Shown here: piece by piece, positions 34,769 to 43,735 of the stretch
How positions within the stretch are numbered: the first letter of the stretch is position 1
How the letters are laid out: each line of letters opens with the position of its first letter
Assembly: GCA_937864235.1 (NCBI GenBank)
Contig: CALMJI010000027.1
Coordinates: 1 to 45,378, forward strand
DNA length: 45,378 bases
Origin: an uncultured bacterium
GTDB taxonomy: Bacteria; Patescibacteriota; Minisyncoccia; SW-4-49-11
Reading direction: 5' to 3'
Translations under genes and position numbers: made by a program
Notes under the pieces: generated by a model
Seen by the model: only the letters and a program-made list of their open reading frames with translations
Told to the model about the DNA's origin: nothing
Databases searched by the model: none

Positions 34769-37132
34769 CTATACCTCCTTCCTATACTTACTCCATATCC
34801 TATATCCCCACCAAATGAGATTGAAGGCAAGAGCAGTGCTAAATATTCCATATTTGGTTAGGAATTCTTTTAACTGAGTATTATTCTTAAGTATAATATC
34901 TGAAGATTCTGAAATCTTATACTCATCCAAACCTCTATACTCTGTGGTTGTGGTGGAGATCAGATTAGATGGATTATTATCTAGTGCTGATATTGTTGAT
35001 GGTTGTATATTATTCGTACTAGCCTTTTTGATGATTGGAGTGGATTGAATCTGACTATTATTCCATGGAACTAATCTAATTTCTCCATCATAAACTTCTA
35101 TAAATCCTGTTGCTGTCACTATATCATTCTTTTTCATTTTTGGTCTGGTGATTTTATCAGCATATAGTTTCACTGCTGTGTTCTGGTTTTTGTTATTAAT
35201 TACTAATTTGGTCTTGGTATTGGTATCTAAAACTCCACTAACTGTTATTATTTTACCCCAATCGGAATTATCTGGATTGGCTATTTTTTCTGGCTTAATA
35301 GTAATTACTTGCTCTGAGATTAGCTCTATATTATCTGCTGAGGTGGTCTTGATATATTGCTGAGTATCGGTATTATTCCATTCAGCTTGTATTCTCACCA
35401 AATTTCCTGATTTGAGACTTGGAAATCGCTTTTGTCTATCATATACTTTGACTATTCTATTGTCTTTGATAATATAAAAGCTATTATCTAGTAATTCCCC
35501 TACTGGTATTATAACCTGACCTTCTATTATTATATATTCGCCATCTTCAATTTGTAATAAATTTTCTATATTCTCAATTTTGATGTAAGTTTTGGAATCT
35601 TCTGAATTGGTATTCTCAGTGAATATATTAGAAGCATTAGGAGTTACGGTTTGCGTCCAGCTCCAAGTTTGTAATACTGGAATATAGGAGAGCCCCTTAT
35701 AAGCTTTGGTATAAGAGGTAGTGGATTGGATTTGATTATAATTATCTATGAGAGTCACTGTCTCACTAGTATTATTAAGGGCTATCTTGGTCTCTGATTG
35801 ACTATATGATTTATAACTCTTGCCTTGAATAGTGCCTGAGAGGCTATAACTTTTGGCTAAATCAGATAATTTCCAACCTGTCAGATCAATATCCTGCTCT
35901 GTGCCATTATAAAGTTCTATAAATTCTTCTCCGGAGCTAGGATAAGGATAAAGTTCAGAAATTATGATGCTTCCAATATTATACTTTGGTAATTGTGGGG
36001 TTATTGGGATAGGTGCAACTGGAGTAGGAGTGATTGGAGTAATTATAACTTCATCATTAACTGGAGGTGTATTGACTGCATTTGGGGAGGGAATAGTATT
36101 CCATAGCCATTTACCATCTATATACATATAGCTAGAGCCTTTTGGTGAGTTCTTATAATCTACTTGAGATTGTATTGTCCCATTAGGGTCATACAGTATC
36201 ACTGAGTCTTGGTCATTATTTAATCCAATTTTGAGAGCTCCCCCATCCTCTAAGACTAGAAACCCTTTAGCTGGGACACTACCACTCAAAGTCTGTATAG
36301 GAGAGCTTGGGACTGTACTATTATCAGGAATATCATCTAATTTCCAATTTACTAAATCTATATCTTTATCTGTAGTATTGTATAATTCTACAAATTCCTT
36401 ACTTACTTCAGCTGGATTAGGGTAAATTTCAGAAATAATGACTCCGCCATAAACAATTTTTTCTGGTTCTGAAGTTATAGGATTGGAAGTTAAATCTTCA
36501 GATGATGGAGGAGTTTTTGGTATAATGCTAGATAAATCTATATTGAGTGGTGAATGTGGCTTTACTTCCCAGACCAAATTACTAACTTTATGCAGAGATT
36601 GAGTATTAGTAGTCGTCTGAGGCCATTTACCTCTAAAATTGACAGAATCTATAGTAGTTCCCATATCATTGCGAAGCTCTATGTACGCTCCTGCGGTATT
36701 ACTAAGTGAACCAAAATTAGTGCTGGTTGTATTTATCACTTTATCAATGGGAGGTAAAGTGATCTGTGAGCTAGTAATCCTACGAATAACTACATAGTCT
36801 GTGATACTACCAGAGAGAGCTATAGTTTTATCCCCACTTCCAGAGACAATTCTAAGAGTCCAACCTGATAATGATATTGGAACTGCTGGATTGGGATTTT
36901 TGAGCTCTATAAACTCATCATTTGAGCTGGGAGTATTATCCTTCCAATCAGTATAGCCAATATAATTGATTTCATTAATTTCAACCGATTGGAAGCTAGC
37001 AAATGTAAAGTGTGGGATAAACAAAAATAGCCCCAAGATGAGGGCTAGAAGTTTATGAATTTTGAGAATTGTTGTTATTCTCTTGAGATTTTGAATTTGG
37101 GTCTGTTTTTGTTGGATCATATGTATAGGCAT
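34769..37132 (-). CDS. Surface protein with lamin-tail domains
   Basis: The 787-aa protein has a signal peptide (hydrophobic core LLALILGLFLFIP, cut near FTFA-S46). Three lamin-tail (LTD) domains follow at about 47-165, 227-345 and 388-500, each with the E-I/L-x-P...EFIELYN...DLxxWxL pattern. About 530-700 holds two OB-fold-like modules (GEYIIIEGQVIIPVGELLDNSFYI; ITVSGVLDT...KKNDIVTATGFIEVYDGEIRLVP). A C-terminal membrane helix (near 760-780) and a basic tail anchor it. LTD proteins are exported in many bacteria; binding partners here are unknown. The start overlaps the PH-domain gene by about 80 bases (68 if Met5 is used), and no later start codon would keep the signal peptide. Confidence 0.85.
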   Translation of the reverse strand: MPIHMIQQKQTQIQNLKRITTILKIHKLLALILGLFLFIPHFTFASFQSVEINEINYIGYTDWKDNTPSSNDEFIELKNPNPAVPISLSGWTLRIVSGSGDKTIALSGSITDYVVIRRITSSQITLPPIDKVINTTSTNFGSLSNTAGAYIELRNDMGTTIDSVNFRGKWPQTTTNTQSLHKVSNLVWEVKPHSPLNIDLSSIIPKTPPSSEDLTSNPITSEPEKIVYGGVIISEIYPNPAEVSKEFVELYNTTDKDIDLVNWKLDDIPDNSTVPSSPIQTLSGSVPAKGFLVLEDGGALKIGLNNDQDSVILYDPNGTIQSQVDYKNSPKGSSYMYIDGKWLWNTIPSPNAVNTPPVNDEVIITPITPTPVAPIPITPQLPKYNIGSIIISELYPYPSSGEEFIELYNGTEQDIDLTGWKLSDLAKSYSLSGTIQGKSYKSYSQSETKIALNNTSETVTLIDNYNQIQSTTSYTKAYKGLSYIPVLQTWSWTQTVTPNASNIFTENTNSEDSKTYIKIENIENLLQIEDGEYIIIEGQVIIPVGELLDNSFYIIKDNRIVKVYDRQKRFPSLKSGNLVRIQAEWNNTDTQQYIKTTSADNIELISEQVITIKPEKIANPDNSDWGKIITVSGVLDTNTKTKLVINNKNQNTAVKLYADKITRPKMKKNDIVTATGFIEVYDGEIRLVPWNNSQIQSTPIIKKASTNNIQPSTISALDNNPSNLISTTTTEYRGLDEYKISESSDIILKNNTQLKEFLTKYGIFSTALAFNLIWWGYRIWSKYRKEV

Positions 37133-37685
37133 TATGTAATTCTACTTTTCTATTATCCTCGGCAAATTTTAAGATAATATCCTTCGCCTTATATGGGTAT
37201 GGAATATTATCAAAAAACAAGGTCTTTTGGTCAGCTCCAGCGGTCTGTATCCTGACATCTCCAAAATGTAAAATATTAGCAAAGAATCCTTTTGCTACCA
37301 CTTCTATATCTTGAACATTACCAATATCAGCCTCAGAGACTTTGCGATGAAAAAAATCAATCTGATCAATTGTTAAAACTCGCTGATTGGTAACAATATA
37401 TGAATCGAGATAATAGTGAGTCCAAGTCAAAAAAGCAGTAAATAATATAAATAAAATAATTAATGTAATAATAAAATCAAAAATAGCACCGATGAAAGGG
37501 TCTTGTAATATTATAATATTATTTGGTAAAATTACAGCTAAAAATAATACTATTACTAATAAAATTAAATTCAATATATACGGCATTATCAAGAAAAATA
37601 TTGACCTTCTGAATACAATTTTTACCTCTTCTCCCTTATGTTGCCCTGGAAAATGTAGATGTTTACCTGTGGCTCTATCAAGCAT
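37053..37685 (-). CDS. PH-domain (YdbS-like) membrane protein
   Basis: The 210-aa protein has a soluble N-terminus with HFPGQHKGEEVKIVFRRS, two membrane helices (about 31-55 and 63-88) and a bacterial PH domain (about 90-180) with YYLDSYIVTNQRVLTIDQIDFFHRKVSEADIGNVQDIEV and GDVRIQTAG. Function in the family is unclear; members are often membrane-associated and paired with other small membrane proteins. It lies ten bases after the 68-aa membrane protein and overlaps the LTD gene. Confidence 0.8.
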   Translation of the reverse strand: MLDRATGKHLHFPGQHKGEEVKIVFRRSIFFLIMPYILNLILLVIVLFLAVILPNNIIILQDPFIGAIFDFIITLIILFILFTAFLTWTHYYLDSYIVTNQRVLTIDQIDFFHRKVSEADIGNVQDIEVVAKGFFANILHFGDVRIQTAGADQKTLFFDNIPYPYKAKDIILKFAEDNRKVELHNAYTYDPTKTDPNSKSQENNNNSQNS

Positions 37686-37694
37686 ATTAGTATT

Positions 37695-37901
37695 TTAATT
37701 AGTTAGACTTAATATAGATTGTAAATTCATAAAAAGCAAAATTAGCAAAATCACACTGCCCGCTACATAGGCAATAGATGATACAATAGCTACTCTAGTA
37801 TTAATCCCAAAAGCAAAAATATGATATAGCATCACTATACTACCAATAATATAAGCTAGCAGTATAATCAGATAAGTAGCAATAAATAGTTGATTAGACA
37901 T
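37695..37901 (-). CDS. Small membrane protein, unknown
   Basis: 68 aa with two membrane helices (about 7-30 and 37-60) and little else. It sits between ruvB (six bases) and the PH-domain gene (nine bases), so it is part of the same transcript. No family recognised. Confidence 0.65.
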   Translation of the reverse strand: MSNQLFIATYLIILLAYIIGSIVMLYHIFAFGINTRVAIVSSIAYVAGSVILLILLFMNLQSILSLTN

Positions 37902-37907
37902 AAATTG

Positions 37908-38912
37908 TTAGATTAGAGGTTTTTGGGGAGGTAATTTGCCAAAATATTCATAACACAAGCTAGTCACCATTCTACCTTTGGGAGTTCTTTGTAATAACCC
38001 TTGTCGCATTAGAAATGGTTCATAAATCTCCTCTATTGTGACAGTCTCCTCAGAAGTGGAAGCTGCTAAGGTAGACAATCCCACTGGTCCACCATTAAAA
38101 ATATTCATAATAGTCTCAAGGATTTTCCTGTCTCCTGCCTCAAGCCCCTTATCATCTACATCTAACAATTCAAAAGTCTCTTGTATAACTTTAGCGTCAA
38201 TCACACCATCATTATGCACTTCCGCAAAATCTCTTACTCGTTTTAATAATCTATTAGCTACTCTTGGGGTATGGCGACTTCTATTAGCAATATGCTGATA
38301 AACTTCTGGAGAGTCAGCTTTGACCGACAAGATATTACTAGATCGCTTCAAAATATCTATAATATGATCCTGATTATAAAAGTCAAAACTATAAATATTG
38401 CCAAAACGACTTCTAAAAGGTCCCGAGAGAGACCCAAATTTAGTAGTAGCTCCAATCAAAGTAAATTTGGGTAAATCAAGTCTTAGAGTTCGGGCAGATG
38501 GTCCTTTACCCACAATAATATCCAAAACAAAATCCTCCATCGCTGAGTACAAAATCTCCTCTAAAGTCTTGGACAGACGATGGATTTCATCAATGAACAA
38601 AATATCTCCAGCCTCAATATTAGTAAGGATTGAAGCTAAGTCTCCCGCCTTTTCCAGAGCCGGACCTGAAGTAACTTTCATATTAGACCCAAGATACTTA
38701 GCAATCAGATAAGCTAAACTGGTCTTCCCAAGCCCAGGAGGTCCATAAAATAAAAGATGGTCTAGAGCCTCTCCCCTTTTCTGAGCCGCCTGAATAGAAA
38801 TAGAAAGATTTTTTTTAATTTGATCTTGCCCAATATACTCATCAAAAGTCTGCGGCCTCAAACTCTGATCTATACTGCTATCTTCTTGTATTTCTTTTGA
38901 TGATGTAATCAT
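37908..38912 (-). CDS. ruvB: Holliday junction branch migration helicase RuvB
   Basis: The 334-aa AAA+ ATPase has Walker A GPPGLGKT (57-64), Walker B LFIDEIHRLS, sensor LIGATT with SGPFRSRFG, and the C-terminal winged helix (QGLLQRTPKGRMVTSLCYEYFG). It drives branch migration with RuvA, whose gene is not here. A TATAAT (38924-38929) sits 11 bases before the ATG, so the message may have a leader of about five bases. Confidence 0.98.
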   Translation of the reverse strand: MITSSKEIQEDSSIDQSLRPQTFDEYIGQDQIKKNLSISIQAAQKRGEALDHLLFYGPPGLGKTSLAYLIAKYLGSNMKVTSGPALEKAGDLASILTNIEAGDILFIDEIHRLSKTLEEILYSAMEDFVLDIIVGKGPSARTLRLDLPKFTLIGATTKFGSLSGPFRSRFGNIYSFDFYNQDHIIDILKRSSNILSVKADSPEVYQHIANRSRHTPRVANRLLKRVRDFAEVHNDGVIDAKVIQETFELLDVDDKGLEAGDRKILETIMNIFNGGPVGLSTLAASTSEETVTIEEIYEPFLMRQGLLQRTPKGRMVTSLCYEYFGKLPPQKPLI

Positions 38913-38973
38913 AGATTACGATAATTATATACTATTATTGTAGCATATTTTTAGGGATTTGTATAGATGAGCT

Positions 38974-39984
38974 TTACAATACCTCTATTGTGCTAAGTAT
39001 AGTGTGCATTAGGTTATTTACTTTTTCTGAATTATCTCTCTCTATACCATTAATACCTGGTATACCAGTATTTTGATAGTTAATAATCGCAAATTTATTA
39101 TTGCTTAGAGTCAATATAAATAATTCTCTTTCTCTTGTTTGAAGATTTTTATTATTATCAACACCTAATATAGAATTACATTTAATAATATTAGATGCTT
39201 GATTAGTATTATTCTGAACAATAAATGGGTTTTTAAATTGTTCAATCTTTTCTCCATCTAAACATAATGCTGTGACTTCATCTAATCTTTTTTGTTTTTC
39301 TACTCTTGTAATAGTTGCTTTTACATTTGGTCCATTAAATTTTTCATCATATTCATATCCAGTAACTTGATATTCTGTCTCACAATTTTTAGGAATAGCA
39401 GTATATAAATATCCCATTCCTCCTTCTTCACTAATATCATACTTACAAGTTTGAGTCCTATAAACACTAAATATATCACTTAAACTTAAATTTTCACTTT
39501 CCACAACACTTATTTCAATAGGATTGAGCCAGTATGCCCCAGCCCCTGTAGCCTCACCATTGGGATTAACTGATATAAGAGCGTCAATTTTTAATTTATA
39601 GTTAGAAAATAAATCTGATTTATCAATACTTGCATCAACAGCCGAAAGATAATATTTTGATGGTAATCCATACCTAGTTAAATTTCCATTAGTAGATATA
39701 GGCGATTTATACCTAATCCCTACATCTCCCAATTTAGTCTCTCGAAATTCCCACCCTGTTGTATCTACCTTAGTAATTGGATAATCTGGTAATTCCTTTT
39801 CCTTTACTGGCTCTGGGTCCATTACTTTTGGATCTGTCTTAGCTGGTGCTGGCTCTGTCACACTTACCTCCGCCATTGGCTCTCGGTTCATATCCCATAG
39901 CAGATACCCGAATATTCCCAAGATTACAAATATTATTCCGAACCCGATTATTGTTAATTTATCTTTTTGCCAATTCATTTTCAT
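38974..39984 (-). CDS. Membrane-anchored ectodomain protein A (shared N-terminal module)
   Basis: The 336-aa protein begins MKMNWQKDKLTIIGFG with one membrane helix (about 9-31), then REPMAEVSVTEPAPAKTDPK and a Pro/Glu/Asp linker, then a unique outside domain of about 260 residues with four cysteines (near TCKY, NCET, LCLD and KCNS). I recognise no family for the ectodomain. The first ~45 codons are identical in DNA to those of the next gene (39997-41196), while the rest is unrelated. The 12-base spacer suggests one transcript for the three genes. Confidence 0.75.
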   Translation of the reverse strand: MKMNWQKDKLTIIGFGIIFVILGIFGYLLWDMNREPMAEVSVTEPAPAKTDPKVMDPEPVKEKELPDYPITKVDTTGWEFRETKLGDVGIRYKSPISTNGNLTRYGLPSKYYLSAVDASIDKSDLFSNYKLKIDALISVNPNGEATGAGAYWLNPIEISVVESENLSLSDIFSVYRTQTCKYDISEEGGMGYLYTAIPKNCETEYQVTGYEYDEKFNGPNVKATITRVEKQKRLDEVTALCLDGEKIEQFKNPFIVQNNTNQASNIIKCNSILGVDNNKNLQTRERELFILTLSNNKFAIINYQNTGIPGINGIERDNSEKVNNLMHTILSTIEVL

Positions 39985-42279
39985 ATATTTAATTTTTTAT
40001 TGATAAAATATAATTTCTCTTGTCCCAAGACCATACCCATCGAATATGACATCCCATTCTTTAATAATATCATCAAGTTTTACCTCCTCTCTTGGCTTAT
40101 TATCATATAGAGATTGTACATAGTATTTAGCTTTATTTTTATCAATTGAGATAAAACATGCATTATCATCTAATCTATAAAGAATTTCTTTATTGTCAGG
40201 GGAAAAACTAACAGGAGTCATAGGTTCTTCTGGATTACCCTTAAAAGAAGCTATTTCTTTACCTGATAATGTCTCTAATACACTATATGAGTTTGGTAGT
40301 ACTGTAACCTCATCCGGATAGCATGCTTGAAACCCTCTTGTAGTAAATGTTTTAGGCTTAGTGAATAATTTATTATCTTTATTAAATAAATTGCTACTAT
40401 AGTCTGGATATTCATTAAATATCTTGTTCGGGAAACTTGATATTTTTTTATCTATTAAATTAAGACTATATAAATCATATTTGTTCTCTGTACTTGTATA
40501 TAAAGCATAGGTTAATAAAATCTTATTCTCAGGCAACCATCGAGGATTGAATATTTCTGAACGAGTTGTTACTGTTTTAATGATTTCATTTTTTTGACTT
40601 TCAATATTATACAAATAGAAATCATAGGTTTTATCTCTATTATCAACTTTGGATCTTAAGAAAAATATTTCTTTAGAATTAGGAGAAAATATTGGATATT
40701 CTATATTAAAACCTGATTTAGATACTAGAATATCTCGAATTTCTTTAGTCTCTATGTTTAATAATTGTAGTTTACTCAACCTAGAACTAGTCGTGTAGTC
40801 TAATACTAAGTTATTTTTATCTGGGCTAAGCTCTATATTATAAGATAATCCTTCACCAAAATTATTAACATCTCTAAGAGTTGTTAATAGCTCAGGTTTA
40901 CTATCATTAATAGTTCTTAAAACTTTTATATCCCAATTATCACCACTTTCATCAACTTTTACTTGCTCTGTATGTATTTTTACTTTACTCTTTTCATTTT
41001 CCTCTACTGGCTCTGGGTCCACTACTTTTGGATCTGTATTATCTGGGACAGGAGCAGGAGTTGGCTCTGTCACACTTACCTCCGCCATTGGCTCTCGGTT
41101 CATATCCCATAGCAGATACCCGAATATTCCCAAGATTACAAATATTATTCCGAACCCGATTATTGTTAATTTATCTTTTTGCCAATTCATTTTCATATAT
41201 TTAATTTTTTATTGATAAAATATAATTTCTCTTGTCCCAAGACCATACCCATCGAATATGACATCCCATTCTTTAATAATATCATCAAGTTTTACCTCCT
41301 CTCTTGGCTTATTATCATATAGAGATTGTACATAGTATTTAGCTTTATTTTTATCAATTGAGATAAAACATGCATTATCATCTAATCTATAAAGAATTTC
41401 TTTATTGTCAGGGGAAAAACTAACAGGAGTCATAGGTTCTTCTGGATTACCCTTAAAAGAAGCTATTTCTTTACCTGATAATGTCTCTAATACACTATAT
41501 GAGTTTGGTAGTACTGTAACCTCATCCGGATAGCATGCTTGAAACCCTCTTGTAGTAAATGTTTTAGGCTTAGTGAATAATTTATTATCTTTATTAAATA
41601 AATTGCTACTATAGTCTGGATATTCATTAAATATCTTGTTCGGGAAACTTGATATTTTTTTATCTATTAAATTAAGACTATATAAATCATATTTGTTCTC
41701 TGTACTTGTATATAAAGCATAGGTTAATAAAATCTTATTCTCAGGCAACCATCGAGGATTGAATATTTCTGAACGAGTTGTTACTGTTTTAATGATTTCA
41801 TTTTTTTGACTTTCAATATTATACAAATAGAAATCATAGGTTTTATCTCTATTATCAACTTTGGATCTTAAGAAAAATATTTCTTTAGAATTAGGAGAAA
41901 ATATTGGATATTCTATATTAAAACCTGATTTAGATACTAGAATATCTCGAATTTCTTTAGTCTCTATGTTTAATAATTGTAGTTTACTCAACCTAGAACT
42001 AGTCGTGTAGTCTAATACTAAGTTATTTTTATCTGGGCTAAGCTCTATATTATAAGATAATCCTTCACCAAAATTATTAACATCTCTAAGAGTTGTTAAT
42101 AGCTCAGGTTTACTATCATTAATAGTTCTTAAAACTTTTATATCCCAATTATCACCACTTTCATCAACTTTTACTTGCTCTGTATGTATTTTTACTTTAC
42201 TCTTTTCATTTTCCTCTACTGGCTCTGGGTCCACTACTTTTGGATCTGTATTATCTGGGACAGGAGCAGGAGTTGGCTC
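39850..42279. repeat. Tandem duplication, 1,212-bp unit
   Basis: Segments 39850-41067 and 41062-42279 appear identical; the two long proteins are identical residue for residue from about residue 44 on. The unit runs from within the N-terminal coding region of gene A to the same place in gene C. The left edge is where gene A diverges from gene B, the right edge a single C/T difference in gene C. Confidence 0.85.
39997..41196 (-). CDS. Membrane-anchored TolB/WD40-like propeller protein B (chimeric copy)
   Basis: The 399-aa protein has a membrane helix (about 9-31), a Pro-rich linker (EPTPAPVPDNTDPKVVDPEPVEE) and then beta-propeller repeats. LSPDKNNLVLDY, FSPNSKEIFFLRS, NPRWLPENKILLTY and FSPDNKEILYRL are PD40/TolB-like blades. 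It likely faces outside and binds an unknown partner. Its first ~45 codons match gene A exactly and the remainder matches gene C exactly, as expected for a fusion made by unequal crossing-over. Confidence 0.8.
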   Translation of the reverse strand: MKMNWQKDKLTIIGFGIIFVILGIFGYLLWDMNREPMAEVSVTEPTPAPVPDNTDPKVVDPEPVEENEKSKVKIHTEQVKVDESGDNWDIKVLRTINDSKPELLTTLRDVNNFGEGLSYNIELSPDKNNLVLDYTTSSRLSKLQLLNIETKEIRDILVSKSGFNIEYPIFSPNSKEIFFLRSKVDNRDKTYDFYLYNIESQKNEIIKTVTTRSEIFNPRWLPENKILLTYALYTSTENKYDLYSLNLIDKKISSFPNKIFNEYPDYSSNLFNKDNKLFTKPKTFTTRGFQACYPDEVTVLPNSYSVLETLSGKEIASFKGNPEEPMTPVSFSPDNKEILYRLDDNACFISIDKNKAKYYVQSLYDNKPREEVKLDDIIKEWDVIFDGYGLGTREIIFYQ

Positions 42280-42402
42280 CGTCACACTTACCTCCGCCAT
42301 TGGCTCTCTATTCATATCCCATAATAAATACCCAAATACTCCTAAAATTACAAATATTATCCCGAACCAGATTATTGTTAATTTATCTTTTTGCCAATTC
42401 AT
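41209..42402 (-). CDS. Membrane-anchored TolB/WD40-like propeller protein C (parental copy)
   Basis: 397 aa. The ectodomain is identical to protein B. The N-terminal module differs slightly (MNWQKDKLTIIWFG, Val for Ile) and at many silent positions, and lacks the two extra N-terminal residues. This shows that the module in gene C has been separate from that of gene A for some time, unlike the recent copy. It is the first gene of the set; an A/T-rich region with several possible -10 boxes precedes it. Confidence 0.8.
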   Translation of the reverse strand: MNWQKDKLTIIWFGIIFVILGVFGYLLWDMNREPMAEVSVTEPTPAPVPDNTDPKVVDPEPVEENEKSKVKIHTEQVKVDESGDNWDIKVLRTINDSKPELLTTLRDVNNFGEGLSYNIELSPDKNNLVLDYTTSSRLSKLQLLNIETKEIRDILVSKSGFNIEYPIFSPNSKEIFFLRSKVDNRDKTYDFYLYNIESQKNEIIKTVTTRSEIFNPRWLPENKILLTYALYTSTENKYDLYSLNLIDKKISSFPNKIFNEYPDYSSNLFNKDNKLFTKPKTFTTRGFQACYPDEVTVLPNSYSVLETLSGKEIASFKGNPEEPMTPVSFSPDNKEILYRLDDNACFISIDKNKAKYYVQSLYDNKPREEVKLDDIIKEWDVIFDGYGLGTREIIFYQ

Positions 42403-42477
42403 AATTTATGATTTAGTTAATTATATATATATTAGCATATTTTATATTTTTGCATATTATACTTATCCACAAATTAA

Positions 42478-43284
42478 TTAATTTTGTAATTTTAGCTCAT
42501 AGATATATGGCCAGAGTTTACCTGTTATGAAAAATGTCTCTGTGCTAGCTCGATAAGCTATGCCATTGAGTTCGGCTATATTCGGCTTATCTTTCATTAG
42601 TTGATTCACTAATTGGTTTAGGTCTAATATTCTTATAATTTCACCATTTACAGGATTGATTTTGATAATTTTGTTAGTCTGATAAATATTGGCATATATA
42701 TAACCAGAGACATATTCTAATTCATTGAGATTGTATTGAGGTTTATTCTGGTACTTCACTGAGAGCTGTCTTGTGGCTGTGAAATTGTTAGGATCAAGAT
42801 AGGTTATTTTATCTGTGCCATCACTCATAATGAGCTTCTCTCCATCATTAGTAAGTCCCCAACCTTCCCTACTCTCAAATTCAAAAGTCTGAATCTGCTC
42901 AAAAGTTTTAACATCATAGACAAATCCTTTTTGATTTTTATACGTTAGCTGATAGATTTTATCTTTTAGAATTGTGCTTCCTTCTCCGAAGTATATATCT
43001 CTATCTAATTTGACCTTAGTGTCTATCTTCCCAGTCGCTAAATCCAGAATTCCCAAGACTGACTCGGTCTGAGTTAAATAGCTTGGAGAACCGGTACTCT
43101 CATATAAAATGTCTCCATCAAAAAATAAACCCTGAATATAGGAATTTGTACTATGTGGGTATTTGTTTATAATACTATATTGTATATAATCAATAGTATT
43201 ACTCTCCGTATCTACTTTCCAATATACCCATAATCCTAAAGCTATGAGTATTATAGATATCCATATTAATAATTGGGGTCTCAT
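42478..43284 (-). CDS. Glutaminyl-peptide cyclotransferase (plant/bacterial type)
   Basis: The 268-aa protein has an N-terminal membrane anchor or signal (about 5-20) followed by the five-bladed propeller family of glutamine cyclotransferases: STNSYIQGLFFDGDILYESTG, FGEGSTILKDKIYQLTYKN, EGWGLTNDGEKLIMSDGTD, LNELEYVSGYIYANIYQTNKI and ELNGIAYRASTETFFITGKLWP, all in order. Such enzymes convert N-terminal Gln to pyroglutamate on exported proteins. Placement outside the cytoplasm agrees with this. It is 75 bases upstream of the propeller genes. Confidence 0.9.
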   Translation of the reverse strand: MRPQLLIWISIILIALGLWVYWKVDTESNTIDYIQYSIINKYPHSTNSYIQGLFFDGDILYESTGSPSYLTQTESVLGILDLATGKIDTKVKLDRDIYFGEGSTILKDKIYQLTYKNQKGFVYDVKTFEQIQTFEFESREGWGLTNDGEKLIMSDGTDKITYLDPNNFTATRQLSVKYQNKPQYNLNELEYVSGYIYANIYQTNKIIKINPVNGEIIRILDLNQLVNQLMKDKPNIAELNGIAYRASTETFFITGKLWPYIYELKLQN

Positions 43285-43468
43285 ATATTTTGTAGTGAAG
43301 TATTTAGTTTAACTATAGCATAATTTTATAAAATATATACAAAATATACAAGATGAGGATATAGTCGACAAAAGAGATTATTATACATTACTATGCTAAT
43401 CACAGTAAATTAGGATAGTAATTATCCTAATTTAGAAGAGGTGGGTGGATTGAATTTTTTAACTTGTA

Positions 43469-43592
43469 TTTTTGTCTCCCTTTGGAGGGAGTACCCGTAG
43501 GGGGAGGGTGGATAGGGTTAAGGTTAAGGTTGAGAGTTTAAGCTCAATCCACCCCCGCCTTTCAGGCTTCCCCCTCCGAAGGGGGACAAAAT
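43469..43592. repeat. Intergenic GC-rich inverted repeat, locus D
   Basis: Left arm 43469-43513 (TTTTGTCTCCCTTTGGAGGG...GGGTGGAT) and right arm 43547-43592 (ATCCACCCCCGCC...GGGGGACAAAAT) are imperfect reverse complements of about 45 bases. The 33-base centre includes GGTTAA repeated in tandem. This is the clearest member of the family. It sits between two divergent genes; the rest of 43285-43735 shows no gene. Confidence 0.8.
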
Positions 43593-43735
43593 TAAAGGCT
43601 CTTTTTTATAAATATACAAACCACGATAAAGTATCACCTACACAAGTCACAACTTATCTACGATACATCTCATCTTATTCACAAAATTAATAGATATGGT
43701 AGAATATTATATTGAATTGAATTTAATGAAAATAT

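Noticed and set aside
39850-42279. CRISPR or satellite array
   Set aside because: Only two copies of a long coding unit; no short spaced repeats. No CRISPR array or cas gene was seen in the window.
43472-43690. 72-codon frame in the plus strand before sucrose phosphorylase
   Set aside because: It is composed of the locus D repeat arms and the promoter region; no protein features.
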